Assembly: GCA_030729695.1 (NCBI GenBank)
Contig: JANQWV010000050.1
Span: 1-62,790 of the forward strand
DNA from: Flavobacteriales bacterium
GTDB taxonomy: Bacteria; Bacteroidota; Bacteroidia; Flavobacteriales_D; Sanyastnellaceae
Direction: 5' to 3'
Length of the DNA: 62,790 nucleotides
Part shown: in pieces, positions 17,035-30,120 of the stretch
Layout of the letters: each line of letters opens with the position of its first letter
Numbering within the stretch: position 1 is the stretch's first letter
The notes under the pieces: model-generated
What the model saw: only the letters and a program-made list of their open reading frames with translations
Database searches by the model: none
What the model was told of the DNA's origin: nothing
Translations under genes and position numbers: made by a program

Positions 17035-17877
17035 TTAGGATAATCCAACATCGAGTAGCATCATGACAATGAATCCACCAATGAGTCCCAGCGTGGCCAC
17101 ATCGGTGTATTTGTCTTGTTGCGTTTCCGGAATTACTTCTTCCACAACAACATAAATCATGGCACCTGCGGCGAACGCCAATGCATAAGGCAACACCGCG
17201 TGCATTTGAATAACGGCTAGCGCACCTATGACACCAGCAATGGGTTCAACGATTGCTGAAAGTTGTCCGTACCAAAAGCTCTTTTTACGCGTAAGTCCCA
17301 TTCTTCTAAGTGGAAAAGAAACCGCAATTCCTTCCGGGAAATTTTGCAGTCCAATACCAATGGCCAATGCAACAGCCCCGCCAATGCTGGCTTCTGGAAG
17401 TCCTGCGGCCACGCCACCGAACAACACCCCAACAGCCAATCCTTCCGGAATGTTGTGAAGCGTAATGGCCAAAACCAACAGCATGGTTTTATTCAATTTG
17501 GTTTGAACACCTTCGGTTTTTTCTTGCGGAAAATTCAAGTGTAAGTGTGGAAGGAATTTGTCTAATGCAAATAAGAACAATGCTCCTGAGCCAAAACCTA
17601 TCGCTGCTGGAAAGGCTTTTGTGAATCCTTCTCCCGGACTCATTTCAATGGCCGGGGCTAGCAATGACCAAAAACTTGCGGCAATCATTACACCGCCTGT
17701 AAATCCTAGCATTCCGTCGAGTGCTCTTCGATTTAAATCTTTTACAACGAAGACCAATGAAGCGCCCAGCGCTGTAACTAACCAAGTAAATGTTGTTGCA
17801 ATCAGAGCGGCATAAACATACCCATAGGGACCGCCTGTTTCAACCAGATTTTGAAAGAAAGAGGTAATGCTGTTCAT
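17035..17877 (-). CDS. ZIP-family metal transporter
   Basis: A 280-residue inner-membrane protein with about eight helices. The ZIP metal-binding motifs are clear: HNIPEGLAVG (TM4) and QNFPEGIAVS (TM5), plus EEVIPE near residue 250 and a short His-containing loop (PHLHLNF) before TM4. It imports divalent metals such as zinc. It converges on mpl with a 2-bp gap. A TACATTTG box ends 5 nt before the ATG, predicting a leaderless mRNA. Confidence 0.92.
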   Translation of the reverse strand: MNSITSFFQNLVETGGPYGYVYAALIATTFTWLVTALGASLVFVVKDLNRRALDGMLGFTGGVMIAASFWSLLAPAIEMSPGEGFTKAFPAAIGFGSGALFLFALDKFLPHLHLNFPQEKTEGVQTKLNKTMLLVLAITLHNIPEGLAVGVLFGGVAAGLPEASIGGAVALAIGIGLQNFPEGIAVSFPLRRMGLTRKKSFWYGQLSAIVEPIAGVIGALAVIQMHAVLPYALAFAAGAMIYVVVEEVIPETQQDKYTDVATLGLIGGFIVMMLLDVGLS

Positions 17878-17882
17878 ACTAA

Positions 17883-17890
17883 CAAATGTA
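17883..17890 (-). promoter_or_regulatory. predicted -7 box of the ZIP transporter (leaderless)
   Basis: TACATTTG on the minus strand fits TAnnTTTG exactly. The spacer to the ATG at 17877 is only TTAGT. Confidence 0.5.
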
Positions 17891-17898
17891 ACTGAAAT

Positions 17899-19377
17899 TT
17901 ATTCGAACACGACCGAAGCGAAACTTGTTTTAGAAGCACGTGCTTTTGCCCATTTGTGAAAATCGAAGTAGGTGAAGAAAAGCGGATCAGTCTTTTTTAC
18001 TTCGAGCAATTCACTTTCCAACCATCCCCACAATTCTTTGTCCTGAATACTCTTGCGCTTCTTGAGTGTTTCATTTATGAATTGAAGAATTTTCTTTTCC
18101 CCTTCAAATGCTTTGTTGCGCGTGATAAGGAAGCGTTGAACATTTCGAAGCGCATAAGGAATGTAACGATCGTTGTTCAATTCAATTTGAACAATTAAAT
18201 TGAAAACTTGCGCTATGCATTGCAAATGCAGCAATTCATTGGAAGGCGTGCTTTGAAGGAAACGCTGAATGAATCGCTCAGACTCTTTGAATTCTTCTTG
18301 AATGAAACAAACCACGGCGCATTGAAACAAGACATGCGATGCACGAATGTCGAAATCACTTTCCGAACGAGTGAGATCTTCCTTGTGTTCTGCTATATAG
18401 GCGTATGCCGCTGCGTTGTTTTTTTGAAGTAGGAAAACGGTAAGCGCAGTGCTTCGAAGCAACCATTGATTTTCACTTCCAACAAAACACGATTCAAGTT
18501 GCGAGAGGTAATCAAATGCCGATTCGGCATTTTTCAATTGCGCAGAAATAACTGCTGCATTCGCAAGTGCATTGCGGAGGATGCTGGTGTTTTCGTTTCC
18601 TTTGACTTCGCAGGTTTTGAGAAGTTCAAGCAATTCCGTAATGCTACTCAAACTTTCTTTCGGTTTTCTAGCGCTCAACAACACCGCGCCTTTCAGTTGT
18701 AATAATTTAATTTGTGCCTCGAGAGAAATGGGGGTAATGGTGTCTATTTCATGAAGTAAATCCTCGTTGTGCGATTGCTCTTCGTTTTGTCTAGGCTGAC
18801 CGTTGGTGTAGTAACCCGCAAACCACGACCACTTCATGAATGCAATTTCTTTTTCATTTTGAATGGAAGAAAGAACCGCTTTCATTTCTGAATAATTGCT
18901 GCTAAGCATTTCATAGCGCTCGTTCGCTGGAATATTCATGGATTCGAGTATGCGCTCTTTCCATTCGTTCAATTCAAGTTGAAGGGCAGAGAGCTCGTGC
19001 TTGCGTGCAATTTTTTGCGCCGAGTAAACCAATTTATCGGCTTGCTCAAACAGCTCACGCATATACAAAACCTCAATGCTTTGAAGCAGGCGCATAACCT
19101 CGGCGCGCGCAGTTGCTTTGTGATGGAAAGCGGCCAGTGTTTTAAGTAGCGTGTGGTAAAGTCTATTCTTCGCAATAGAAATGGAATCTGTGATGGGAGA
19201 ACCTTTGAGAATCTTCAAGAGTTTCTCTTCGTCGTATTCGTTTAATTTTTCCATGGCATCGAAGAGCAAACGGTGTTGACCGTCTTCTGCCATGGGCTGT
19301 AAGCGGAAATAGCGCTTTTCTGATTTGCTTAAACTCTTGATTAGAACGAAGAGTGCGTCGGATGCAACATTTGCCAT
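17899..19377 (-). CDS. uncharacterised alpha-helical-repeat protein
   Basis: A 492-residue soluble, nearly all-helical protein. The N-terminus carries LIKSLSKSEKRYFRL, a motif I associate with an uncharacterised Bacteroidota family. The rest looks like TPR/HEAT-type repeats (for example around residues 240-400) without catalytic motifs. It has no signal peptide, so it is cytoplasmic. It lies upstream of the ZIP gene on the same strand (21 bp), possibly sharing a transcript, though the ZIP gene seems to have its own promoter. Likely a scaffold; function unknown. Confidence 0.75.
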   Translation of the reverse strand: MANVASDALFVLIKSLSKSEKRYFRLQPMAEDGQHRLLFDAMEKLNEYDEEKLLKILKGSPITDSISIAKNRLYHTLLKTLAAFHHKATARAEVMRLLQSIEVLYMRELFEQADKLVYSAQKIARKHELSALQLELNEWKERILESMNIPANERYEMLSSNYSEMKAVLSSIQNEKEIAFMKWSWFAGYYTNGQPRQNEEQSHNEDLLHEIDTITPISLEAQIKLLQLKGAVLLSARKPKESLSSITELLELLKTCEVKGNENTSILRNALANAAVISAQLKNAESAFDYLSQLESCFVGSENQWLLRSTALTVFLLQKNNAAAYAYIAEHKEDLTRSESDFDIRASHVLFQCAVVCFIQEEFKESERFIQRFLQSTPSNELLHLQCIAQVFNLIVQIELNNDRYIPYALRNVQRFLITRNKAFEGEKKILQFINETLKKRKSIQDKELWGWLESELLEVKKTDPLFFTYFDFHKWAKARASKTSFASVVFE

Positions 19378-19550
19378 GGCGTTTCGATTTAAGGTTGACT
19401 ACAAGTTCTAATTCTTTTTTGAATAAAAGACGCAGTCTTATTTTTCGGTATTCATTTCAAGAGTTTCGGTCATTCTCTGCGTATTTTTGGCAGGCTCACA
19501 CTTTTATTGAGTGTGGGCAATACTACAACTAGAAATTCGTTCGAGCATTC

Positions 19551-23566
<4,016 letters not shown>

Positions 23567-24031
23567 TTATGGAAACCAATAAAAGTCTTCTTTTCCGCAG
23601 CCTTGAATTAGTTGGTTCCATTCAGTTATGTCGAGTTCAATTTTCACAACCGCACCTTTTTTAAACGGATGCTGCATTCCGGTGAGGTACTGCGACAAAT
23701 TAGAAACACCTGGATTGTGTCCAACTAAAACAACATCATTCCAATCGTTTGAAAGTATTTCAATGACTTCTAACAAGTCTGAAAGTTCAGCGTTGTAAAT
23801 TCTTTTTTCTAAATGAAGAACGGGTTTGTGGCTTTGCGTGGTACTCAGCGCATGCGCGGTAGAGTAGGTGCGCACGGCAGGACTAACGATCCAGTTTGTT
23901 GGAAGTTGTCCGAGGTGATTTCCCAACGCTAACGCTTGAAGGTTTCCGCGTTCGGTCAGCGGTCTGAAGCTGTCGGGCTGTCCGTAAAGGTCTTCCGCTT
24001 CAGCGTGACGAATAATGTAAAGTGTCTTCAT
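23567..24031 (-). CDS. SixA-like histidine phosphatase
   Basis: A 154-residue histidine-phosphatase-superfamily protein. The phosphate-binding IIRHAEAE motif is at residues 6-13, RPLTERGN near 23-30 and the second catalytic His in LVGHNPGVS near 102-110. Size and motifs fit the SixA group that removes phosphate from phosphohistidine. The start overlaps the stop of the membrane methyltransferase by one base (TAATG). Confidence 0.9.
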   Translation of the reverse strand: MKTLYIIRHAEAEDLYGQPDSFRPLTERGNLQALALGNHLGQLPTNWIVSPAVRTYSTAHALSTTQSHKPVLHLEKRIYNAELSDLLEVIEILSNDWNDVVLVGHNPGVSNLSQYLTGMQHPFKKGAVVKIELDITEWNQLIQGCGKEDFYWFP

Positions 24032-24795
24032 TAAACGTTGTACTCTCTTCCTTTTACGTTTAGCACTTTCGTGTATTTCTTCAAGCTACGAAGAACAATG
24101 AAAATGATGAATCCGCTGAACAAAGCGGTGTGCCAAAACGGAGTAAGGATTTCTTTCCAACCGAAATATCCGAAGTGCACGTAGTTCTTCAGTGCGTCGA
24201 GCAAAGCGAAGGAAATGAATACTGCGAAGAATCCGTTGTATTCGCGTTTCAACACGTTACGCAATGAGAATTCTACAGGTGCAGATTTCCATGAAGAGAA
24301 ACGCGGGAAGAAAGGCGGAGTTCTTTCGGTCCATTTGATGTAAACGTCTCCGAATTTATTTCGAAGGAAGAATTCTTCCGCGAACATAATGCGTTCGTAG
24401 TACAACCAGAACAGTAGGCAAGAAGTAAGTGTGAACCACCAGTTACCAACGTACATTATGATACCTAACCACATGAAGAAGTTCCCTAAGTACAGTGGGT
24501 GACGAACAATGCTGTAGATGCCTGTGTGATTTAACACTTCAGCAACCTGACCTTCTTTGGTGTTTCTGCCAGAAGTTCCTTTCGGCGTGTAGCCTATTGT
24601 TACAACGCGAATCAGTTGTCCGAAAAATGAAATACCTAAGCACGTCCATGCCCATGTTTTATCGAACAACGGATTGTCTGTATCCAATTCAAACCAAATA
24701 ACCGAAGCGGCCAATACATACAATACGAGTGGAAGAAAGCTGCGCCAACGAAATAGCCAGTTCCCACTTTTGTTCATCTCTTCAATAAGCGCCAT
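24031..24795 (-). CDS. ICMT/PEMT-like membrane methyltransferase
   Basis: A 254-residue membrane protein with about six hydrophobic segments. The SAM-binding C-terminal motif of isoprenylcysteine/phospholipid methyltransferases is visible: YSIVRHPLYLGNFFMWLG (about 94-111) and the later EEFFLRNKFGDVYIKW. After this core there is an extra hydrophobic C-terminal extension. The substrate is unknown. TACTTTCG lies 17 nt upstream of the ATG as a possible -7 box. It is coupled to the SixA-like gene. Confidence 0.82.
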   Translation of the reverse strand: MALIEEMNKSGNWLFRWRSFLPLVLYVLAASVIWFELDTDNPLFDKTWAWTCLGISFFGQLIRVVTIGYTPKGTSGRNTKEGQVAEVLNHTGIYSIVRHPLYLGNFFMWLGIIMYVGNWWFTLTSCLLFWLYYERIMFAEEFFLRNKFGDVYIKWTERTPPFFPRFSSWKSAPVEFSLRNVLKREYNGFFAVFISFALLDALKNYVHFGYFGWKEILTPFWHTALFSGFIIFIVLRSLKKYTKVLNVKGREYNV

Positions 24796-24837
24796 AATAG
24801 AATTTTATGTCGCGAAAGTACGAACACTGAGCCTATC

Positions 24838-25518
24838 TTATAGCATTTTCAACGATCCCATTCCACCATCCAATCCTATAACCTGCCCCGTCATCCAACT
24901 GCTTTTGTTGCTTAAGAGGAATGTGATGGCTTCGGCAAGATCGTTCGGTTGGCCTATTCGGCCTAGCGGATGACGCTTGTTAGAGGCTTCGAGTTTTTCG
25001 GGCGTGTTGATGAATTTGTCGGCCAATTGCGTTTGTGTAAGCGATGGGGCAACGACGTTCACGCGAATCTTCGGAGCGAGTTCAGCAGCAAGGCTTTTGC
25101 CCAATCCTTCCAAAGCTCCTTTCGCCATAGCCACACTCGCGTGAAAGGGCATGCCCAATTTCACAGCAACGGTGCTGATGAATACAATAGAGGCCGACTC
25201 TGATTTTTTCAAATAGGGAAGTGCCAACTGCGTCGCCTTCAGCGCGCCGTAGGCGTTAATGTTCATGTCGGAAAGAAACACTTCGTGAGAAATGCGGTGA
25301 GCCGGAAGTAAGTTTATACTACCCGGACAATACACCAATCCGTCTAAAACCAATCCTTCCGGAAGATTCAATGCATCGTCTTCAATATTCCAAATCAAAC
25401 TGTTCACCTGGGAAGACGCTTCGCGTGAAGTGAAGTAAACTGTATGTCCTTGCGCTTCGAGCATTTCTACCGTAGCGGCGCCAATGCCCTTCGAACCACC
25501 AATAACTAGATAATTCAT
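24838..25518 (-). CDS. short-chain dehydrogenase lacking the catalytic tyrosine
   Basis: A 226-residue SDR-fold protein. The NAD(P) loop GGSKGIGA is at residues 7-14 and the active-site Ser lies in FISTVAV (Ser115). In the YxxxK position the sequence reads VAMAK, so Lys133 is kept but Tyr is replaced by Val129. The rest (LAAELAPKIRVNVVAP, GQVIGLDGG) is classical. It is coupled to folE by a TAATG overlap, hinting at a pteridine role, perhaps as a reductase with altered chemistry or a binding protein. I cannot decide between these. Confidence 0.85.
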   Translation of the reverse strand: MNYLVIGGSKGIGAATVEMLEAQGHTVYFTSREASSQVNSLIWNIEDDALNLPEGLVLDGLVYCPGSINLLPAHRISHEVFLSDMNINAYGALKATQLALPYLKKSESASIVFISTVAVKLGMPFHASVAMAKGALEGLGKSLAAELAPKIRVNVVAPSLTQTQLADKFINTPEKLEASNKRHPLGRIGQPNDLAEAITFLLSNKSSWMTGQVIGLDGGMGSLKML

Positions 25519-26198
25519 TACTTGTCGAGGTTAACGTATTTCAAAAATTCGTTGCGAGTGGCTTCGTTGTTGAAAGCACCCGAATAAGATGAGGTAACTG
25601 TTGCGCTGTTGAAGTCCTGCACGCCGCGACTGCTCACGCACAAGTGAACAGCATCTATAAGCACTGCCACATCTTCTGTTTCCATCACGCGCTTTAATTC
25701 TTCAGCAATTTGAATGGTGAGGCGCTCTTGCACTTGCGGACGCTTCGCAAAGAATTGCACTATGCGATTCAATTTCGAAAGTCCAATTACTTTTCCGTTT
25801 GAAATGTAAGCCACATGCGCTTTTCCAATGATGGGAACGAAATGGTGCTCGCAGTTCGAATAGAACGTAATGTTACGTTCCACCAACATTTCCTTGTATT
25901 GGTATTTGTTTTCGAAAAGTTTAACCGCTGGTTTGTTTTCCGGATTCAATCCTGAAAAAATTTCCTTGATGTACATCTTGGCCACGCGATGCGGCGTGCC
26001 TTGAAGTGAGTCGTCGGTTAAATCGAGCCCCATGATGTTCATGATGTCTCTGAACTTATCTTCAATTTGCGCAATTTTTTCTTCGTCGCTCAATAAGAAT
26101 GCATCTTCACGCATAGGTGTCTCAATCGTGGTCATCACGTGTTGATCTCCCATTTCTTCAATCTGAATAGCTATTAGCTCTTTTTCTGTCTGTATCAT
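25518..26198 (-). CDS. folE: GTP cyclohydrolase I
   Basis: Converts GTP to dihydroneopterin triphosphate, the start of folate and pterin synthesis. The 226 residues contain the family motifs GTPHRVAKMY, the zinc ligands in SNCEHHFVP and HLCVSSRGVQ, and IGLSKLNRIV. The N-terminal ~40 residues are a variable extension. A GGA-type Shine-Dalgarno-like AGGA lies just before the ATG, unusual for this window. The SDR gene overlaps its stop by one base. Confidence 0.96.
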   Translation of the reverse strand: MIQTEKELIAIQIEEMGDQHVMTTIETPMREDAFLLSDEEKIAQIEDKFRDIMNIMGLDLTDDSLQGTPHRVAKMYIKEIFSGLNPENKPAVKLFENKYQYKEMLVERNITFYSNCEHHFVPIIGKAHVAYISNGKVIGLSKLNRIVQFFAKRPQVQERLTIQIAEELKRVMETEDVAVLIDAVHLCVSSRGVQDFNSATVTSSYSGAFNNEATRNEFLKYVNLDK

Positions 26199-26230
26199 TC
26201 CTGTTTGTTATAAAGTTTAAACCACTTAAA

Positions 26231-26259
26231 TTGAACTTTGTTCGAATCCATTATATTTG
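26231..26259 (+). promoter_or_regulatory. predicted promoter of the APC permease
   Basis: TTG at 26231-26233 and TATATTTG at 26252-26259, spaced by 18 nt, match the Flavobacterium-type TTG / TAnnTTTG promoter. The leader to the ATG at 26282 is about 20 nt. This supports that ATG over an in-frame start at 26231. Confidence 0.6.
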
Positions 26260-26281
26260 TACAATACCTAAACCTTGTAAT

Positions 26282-27862
26282 ATGTCACTTTGGAGGAAAA
26301 AAGATTTAGCCGCAATGCTAGCAGATGCAGAAGGCGGAGAGAAATCGTTAAAGAGAACGTTGGGCGCCTTTCAGTTGGTTGCTCTTGGAGTGGGCGCCAT
26401 TATCGGTGCTGGATTATTTGTTAGAACTGCTGCTGCCGCCGCAGAAGCTTCTGGAAATGGTGTAACCCTTTCCTTTATTGTTGCAGCCATTGGTTGTGCG
26501 TTCGCAGGTCTATGCTACGCAGAATTCGCAGCCATGATTCCTATTTCAGGAAGTGCTTACGCTTATTCTTTCGTAACCATGGGAGAATTAGTTGCCTGGA
26601 TTATCGGATGGGCATTGGTTATGGAATACGCATTGGGCGCGGCTACCGTGTCTATCGCTTGGAGCGAATACTTGAATAATTTATTTGGAGGAACCATACC
26701 TTACGAATGGTGCCACTCGCCGTTTGAGAGTATCAAATACTTGACAGGAGACGCTATGAATCAAGCAATCGCTTTGATTCCTGATTTGTCGAAGTCTGTT
26801 CACCACGGAAAAGTTATTTTGTCTGCAGAGCAGATGGAGAAACTTCCAACGTTAGCAGGTTCTGTTCAAACTTCATCTGGAATAATCAATGCTCCAGCAT
26901 TGTTAATCCTGTTTATGTTGACTTTACTTCTTATTAAAGGAACCAAGGAGTCTGCTTTCGTGAATGCGATTATCGTATTCTTGAAGGTGGCTATCGTTCT
27001 TGTATTCATTGCAATCGGATGGCAGTTCATTAATCCAGATCACTACACGCCATATTTGATCCCAGAAGGGGTGAAAGGCCACGAAGGTTTCTTCGATTGG
27101 GGATGGGGCGGTGTTCTAGGTGGAGCAGGGATTGTATTCTTCGCATTCATCGGATTCGATGCCGTATCTACTGCAGCTCAAGAAGCGAAAAATCCAAAAC
27201 GCGATATGCCTATCGGAATCTTAGGTTCGTTGGTGGTGTGTACCATTTTGTACATTCTCTTCGGGCACGTCCTTACAGGTGTTGCACCTTGGTCAGACTT
27301 CGGTGATCCTGCTTTAGGAAAAGAAGCGTCTGTTACATACACCATTAGCACGTACATGAAAGGTTACGAATGGTTGGCAACAACCGTGAACGTGGCTATC
27401 CTAGCCGGTTTCTCGAGTGTAATCTTGGTTATGTTAATGGGACAAAGTCGCGTGTTCTACTCTATGAGTAACGACGGTTTATTGCCAAAGTCATTCGGAG
27501 AATTACATCCGAAATTCAATACTCCTTACAAAGCAAACTGGATTCTATTTGTATTCGTTGGATTGTTCGCTGCTTTCGTGCCCGGAAGTGTTGCGGGTGA
27601 TTTAACCTCATTCGGAACCCTATTCGCCTTCATTCTAGTAAGCGCTGGTGTTTGGATTATGCGTGTGAAGAATCCTGAATTTGTTCGTCCATTCAAAACC
27701 CCATTGGTTCCATTGGTTCCAATCTTAGGTATTTTGGTTTGTACAGCAATGATCGCTTCGTTAGATGAGCAAACGTTGAAGGTGGCTGCTATCTGGATGG
27801 CAGTTGGATTGTTGATCTACTTCGGTTATTCAAGAAAGAACTCGCACCTTCATAAAAAGTAA
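26282..27862 (+). CDS. APC-family amino acid permease
   Basis: A 526-residue inner-membrane transporter with about 12-13 helices. The APC signature is in TM1 (GVGAIIGAGLFV), with further family features EFAAMIPISGSAYAYSF and FFAFIGFDAVSTAAQEAKNPKRDMP (quoted in parts: FFAFIGFDAV, KNPKRDMP). It resembles YfnA/cationic amino acid transporters. A hydrophilic loop around residues 160-200 is longer than usual. Two tandem terminators follow. Confidence 0.92.
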   Translation: MSLWRKKDLAAMLADAEGGEKSLKRTLGAFQLVALGVGAIIGAGLFVRTAAAAAEASGNGVTLSFIVAAIGCAFAGLCYAEFAAMIPISGSAYAYSFVTMGELVAWIIGWALVMEYALGAATVSIAWSEYLNNLFGGTIPYEWCHSPFESIKYLTGDAMNQAIALIPDLSKSVHHGKVILSAEQMEKLPTLAGSVQTSSGIINAPALLILFMLTLLLIKGTKESAFVNAIIVFLKVAIVLVFIAIGWQFINPDHYTPYLIPEGVKGHEGFFDWGWGGVLGGAGIVFFAFIGFDAVSTAAQEAKNPKRDMPIGILGSLVVCTILYILFGHVLTGVAPWSDFGDPALGKEASVTYTISTYMKGYEWLATTVNVAILAGFSSVILVMLMGQSRVFYSMSNDGLLPKSFGELHPKFNTPYKANWILFVFVGLFAAFVPGSVAGDLTSFGTLFAFILVSAGVWIMRVKNPEFVRPFKTPLVPLVPILGILVCTAMIASLDEQTLKVAAIWMAVGLLIYFGYSRKNSHLHKK

Positions 27863-27883
27863 TGAAGGATATGTGTTGATTTG

Positions 27884-27911
27884 AAAAGAGCAGCTTTGGC
27901 TGCTCTTTTTT
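27884..27911 (+). terminator. intrinsic terminator of the APC permease gene
   Basis: An 11-bp perfect stem (AAAAGAGCAGC / GCTGCTCTTTT) with a TTTG loop, followed by further T residues. It starts 21 bp after the stop. Confidence 0.9.
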
Positions 27912-27932
27912 CGTTTACGAAAATATTGAGCA

Positions 27933-27966
27933 TTAAAAAGCCCGGAACGTTTTCCGGGCTTTTTAA
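27933..27966. terminator. bidirectional terminator between convergent genes
   Basis: A 15-bp perfect inverted repeat (27933-27947 with 27952-27966, core AAAGCCCGGAA) with a 4-base loop, flanked by A-runs and T-runs so that it works on both strands. It backs up the permease terminator and can also end the minus-strand gene whose stop is at 28070. Confidence 0.85.
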
Positions 27967-28069
27967 TACCTTAACCTAAACCTTAACTAAAACTGTATAA
28001 CGAAAGAATATCGTTATGGTAGTAATAACGCTTAAGATTGAAAAAGGTTGCAATTATTTGAAAAAAAAA

Positions 28070-29329
28070 TTACGTTTTCTGCTTTTCACGCTTTGCAGCG
28101 GGGAAAAGAAGGTTGTTTAAGATAAGTCTGTAGCCGGGAGAATTCGGATGCAACGAAAGGTCTGTTGGCGGATCGCCCACGCGGTGCTGGTAATCTTCCG
28201 GGTCATGCCCGCCGTAATAGGTCCATTGCCCTTGGCCCAATTCACCGTGCACATATTTCGCGCATTTGATGTTCTTCGATTCACCCATTATGGTGACTTC
28301 GCTTTTGAGATACCCTTCACGGAAGGAAGTCGTTTGTCCCATGAATCCGTGTATCACCTGGGTGTGGTTCTGTGTTAATATGGTTGGAATGATATCCCAC
28401 TTCGCAGAAAAATCGAAGAGTGTGAAGAAGTCGTTTTCCTCTTTCACCTTCAAATGATCTTCAGTTCCGTCAATGTTTGAAAACTCGTAGACCATTGGGT
28501 CTTTAATGATGTTGTAATTCTGAAAAGCGAAGCCTTGCGTGAAGTTGAGTTTCTTCTGCGCATTCGGATCACTCGGGTCTCCGTCGAATACGCTTTCCAC
28601 CATGTCTGTTCCTTGAGCAGCCAAGGCAATGTCATACGAATCTGTTCCGCTACACATGGTAAATAGAAATCCTCCCCCTAAAACGAAGTTCTTAATGGTC
28701 ACCGCTACTGCACGCTTCATTTCAGAGACCTTGTTAAATCCGAGTTTCGCCGCAGTGGCTTCTTGGTTTCGAACTTCGCCTCTATACCACGGAGCCATGT
28801 TGTAAGCGCCGTAGAATTTTCCATATTGACCTGTAAAGTCTTCGTGGTGCAAGTGAAGCCAATCGTATTCAGGAAGTTTTCCGGTTATAATTTCTTCATC
28901 ATAAATACTCGTGTACGGAATTTCAGCATAGGTAAGGACTAGCGTCACCGCATCGTCCCAAGGCTGCTTGCCAAGCGGAGTGTACACTGCAATCTTCGGA
29001 GCCACTTCCAACTTCACCTTTTCCATGTTTACTTCCGGATCGGCTATCTCTTGATAAATGGCTTGAACTTGCGCATCTGCAATGACTTGAAAACTTACCC
29101 CACGCTCAGTGCACTTTTTTTGAATTGACGGAATGTTTTCCATCAGAAAACTTCCGCCACGGTAATTCAATAACCATTCGATGGGTAGCTTCTGTTCCAA
29201 AACCCAATAGGCTATGCCGTAGGCTTTAATGTGGTTCTGCTGCGATTCGTCCATAGGAATAAGCAACATGCCCGCAAAGCAGGAGTTTCCCAAAAGGGCT
29301 AAAGCCAATATGACAAGTAATTTGCGCAT
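28070..29329 (-). CDS. exported protein with a glutamine-amidotransferase-like region (often called 'asparagine synthetase B')
   Basis: A 419-residue protein with a signal peptide (1-19). Residues ~110-330 resemble a class I GATase-like fold: IAVYTPLGKQPWDDAV opens the domain and FLFTMCSGTDSYDIALAA looks like the Cys-containing nucleophile elbow. There is no N-terminal Cys glutaminase and no PP-loop synthetase, so the database label asparagine synthetase B that I recall for relatives is not supported. Probably a periplasmic or outer-membrane enzyme or binding protein of unknown role. A TATCTTTG box ends 4 nt before its ATG. Confidence 0.7.
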   Translation of the reverse strand: MRKLLVILALALLGNSCFAGMLLIPMDESQQNHIKAYGIAYWVLEQKLPIEWLLNYRGGSFLMENIPSIQKKCTERGVSFQVIADAQVQAIYQEIADPEVNMEKVKLEVAPKIAVYTPLGKQPWDDAVTLVLTYAEIPYTSIYDEEIITGKLPEYDWLHLHHEDFTGQYGKFYGAYNMAPWYRGEVRNQEATAAKLGFNKVSEMKRAVAVTIKNFVLGGGFLFTMCSGTDSYDIALAAQGTDMVESVFDGDPSDPNAQKKLNFTQGFAFQNYNIIKDPMVYEFSNIDGTEDHLKVKEENDFFTLFDFSAKWDIIPTILTQNHTQVIHGFMGQTTSFREGYLKSEVTIMGESKNIKCAKYVHGELGQGQWTYYGGHDPEDYQHRVGDPPTDLSLHPNSPGYRLILNNLLFPAAKREKQKT

Positions 29330-29333
29330 GCTT

Positions 29334-29341
29334 CAAAGATA
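29334..29341 (-). promoter_or_regulatory. predicted -7 box of the GATase-like gene (leaderless)
   Basis: TATCTTTG on the minus strand fits TAnnTTTG; the spacer to the ATG at 29329 is AAGC, 4 nt. Confidence 0.5.
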
Positions 29342-29403
29342 CTCACGACGAAGAACAACGCAAGGCCTAAAAAATTGTGTGTGCTTTTGGTTGAAAAGTC
29401 GGT

Positions 29404-29434
29404 TTGACCTTCCTGCTTCGAATGGCTAACTTTG
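29404..29434 (+). promoter_or_regulatory. predicted promoter of the transaldolase gene
   Basis: TTG at 29404-29406 and TAACTTTG at 29427-29434, 20 nt apart. The leader to the ATG at 29453 is about 18 nt. Confidence 0.55.
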
Positions 29435-29452
29435 CAAAAAAATAATTACACC

Positions 29453-30118
29453 ATGAAATTTTTCATCGACACAGCAAACTTAGATCAAATTAGAGAAGCT
29501 CAAGACTTAGGCGTACTTGACGGAGTTACAACAAATCCTAGCTTAATGGCGAAGGAAGGTATCTCTGGAACAGACCGCGTTATGAAGCACTATGTTGACA
29601 TTTGCGAAATTGTTGGAGACGGCGATGTAAGTGCTGAAGTTATTGCTACTGACTTCGACGGAATGGTGAAGGAAGGAGAGGAGTTGGCTGCATTGCACGA
29701 GAACATCGTGGTGAAAGTTCCAATGACCAAGGACGGAGTAAAAGCCATTCGCTATTTCACAGACAAAGGAATCCGCACGAACTGCACGTTGATTTTCTCG
29801 GCAGGACAAGCGCTTCTTGCTGCTAAAGCAGGAGCGACATATGTTAGTCCTTTCGTTGGACGTTTGGACGATATTTCTACAGACGGTATTGATTTGATTG
29901 AACAAATCAGAACCATCTTTGATAATTACGGATTCGATACTGAAATCCTTGCAGCTTCTGTTCGTCATCCAATGCACGTTATTGCTTGTGCAGAAATTGG
30001 AGCAGATGTTATGACCGGTCCATTAAGCGTGATTTTGCAATTGATGAAGCATCCGTTAACAGACATCGGATTGGCGCAATTCCTTGCTGATCATAAGAAA
30101 GCTGCTGAAGCGAAATAA
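29453..30118 (+). CDS. transaldolase / fructose-6-phosphate aldolase family
   Basis: A 221-residue small (TalC/FSA-type) aldolase. It begins [13 protein letters not shown], has [13 protein letters not shown] (about 25-37), the Schiff-base lysine in [12 protein letters not shown] (about residue 86) and [17 protein letters not shown]. The family includes true transaldolases and fructose-6-phosphate aldolases that cannot be told apart by eye. The ATG at 29453 is chosen because the family starts exactly here. The YciO-type gene follows at 2 bp. Confidence 0.92.
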   Translation: MKFFIDTANLDQIREAQDLGVLDGVTTNPSLMAKEGISGTDRVMKHYVDICEIVGDGDVSAEVIATDFDGMVKEGEELAALHENIVVKVPMTKDGVKAIRYFTDKGIRTNCTLIFSAGQALLAAKAGATYVSPFVGRLDDISTDGIDLIEQIRTIFDNYGFDTEILAASVRHPMHVIACAEIGADVMTGPLSVILQLMKHPLTDIGLAQFLADHKKAAEAK

Positions 30119-30120
30119 TT

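Noticed and set aside
27967-27995. CCTTAACCTAAACCTTAAC-type repeats after the tandem terminators
   Set aside because: Short, imperfect AT-rich repetition without other support; not a telomere-like or CRISPR signal.
28070-29329. Calling the exported GATase-like protein asparagine synthetase
   Set aside because: No N-terminal catalytic Cys or PP-loop, and it has a signal peptide.
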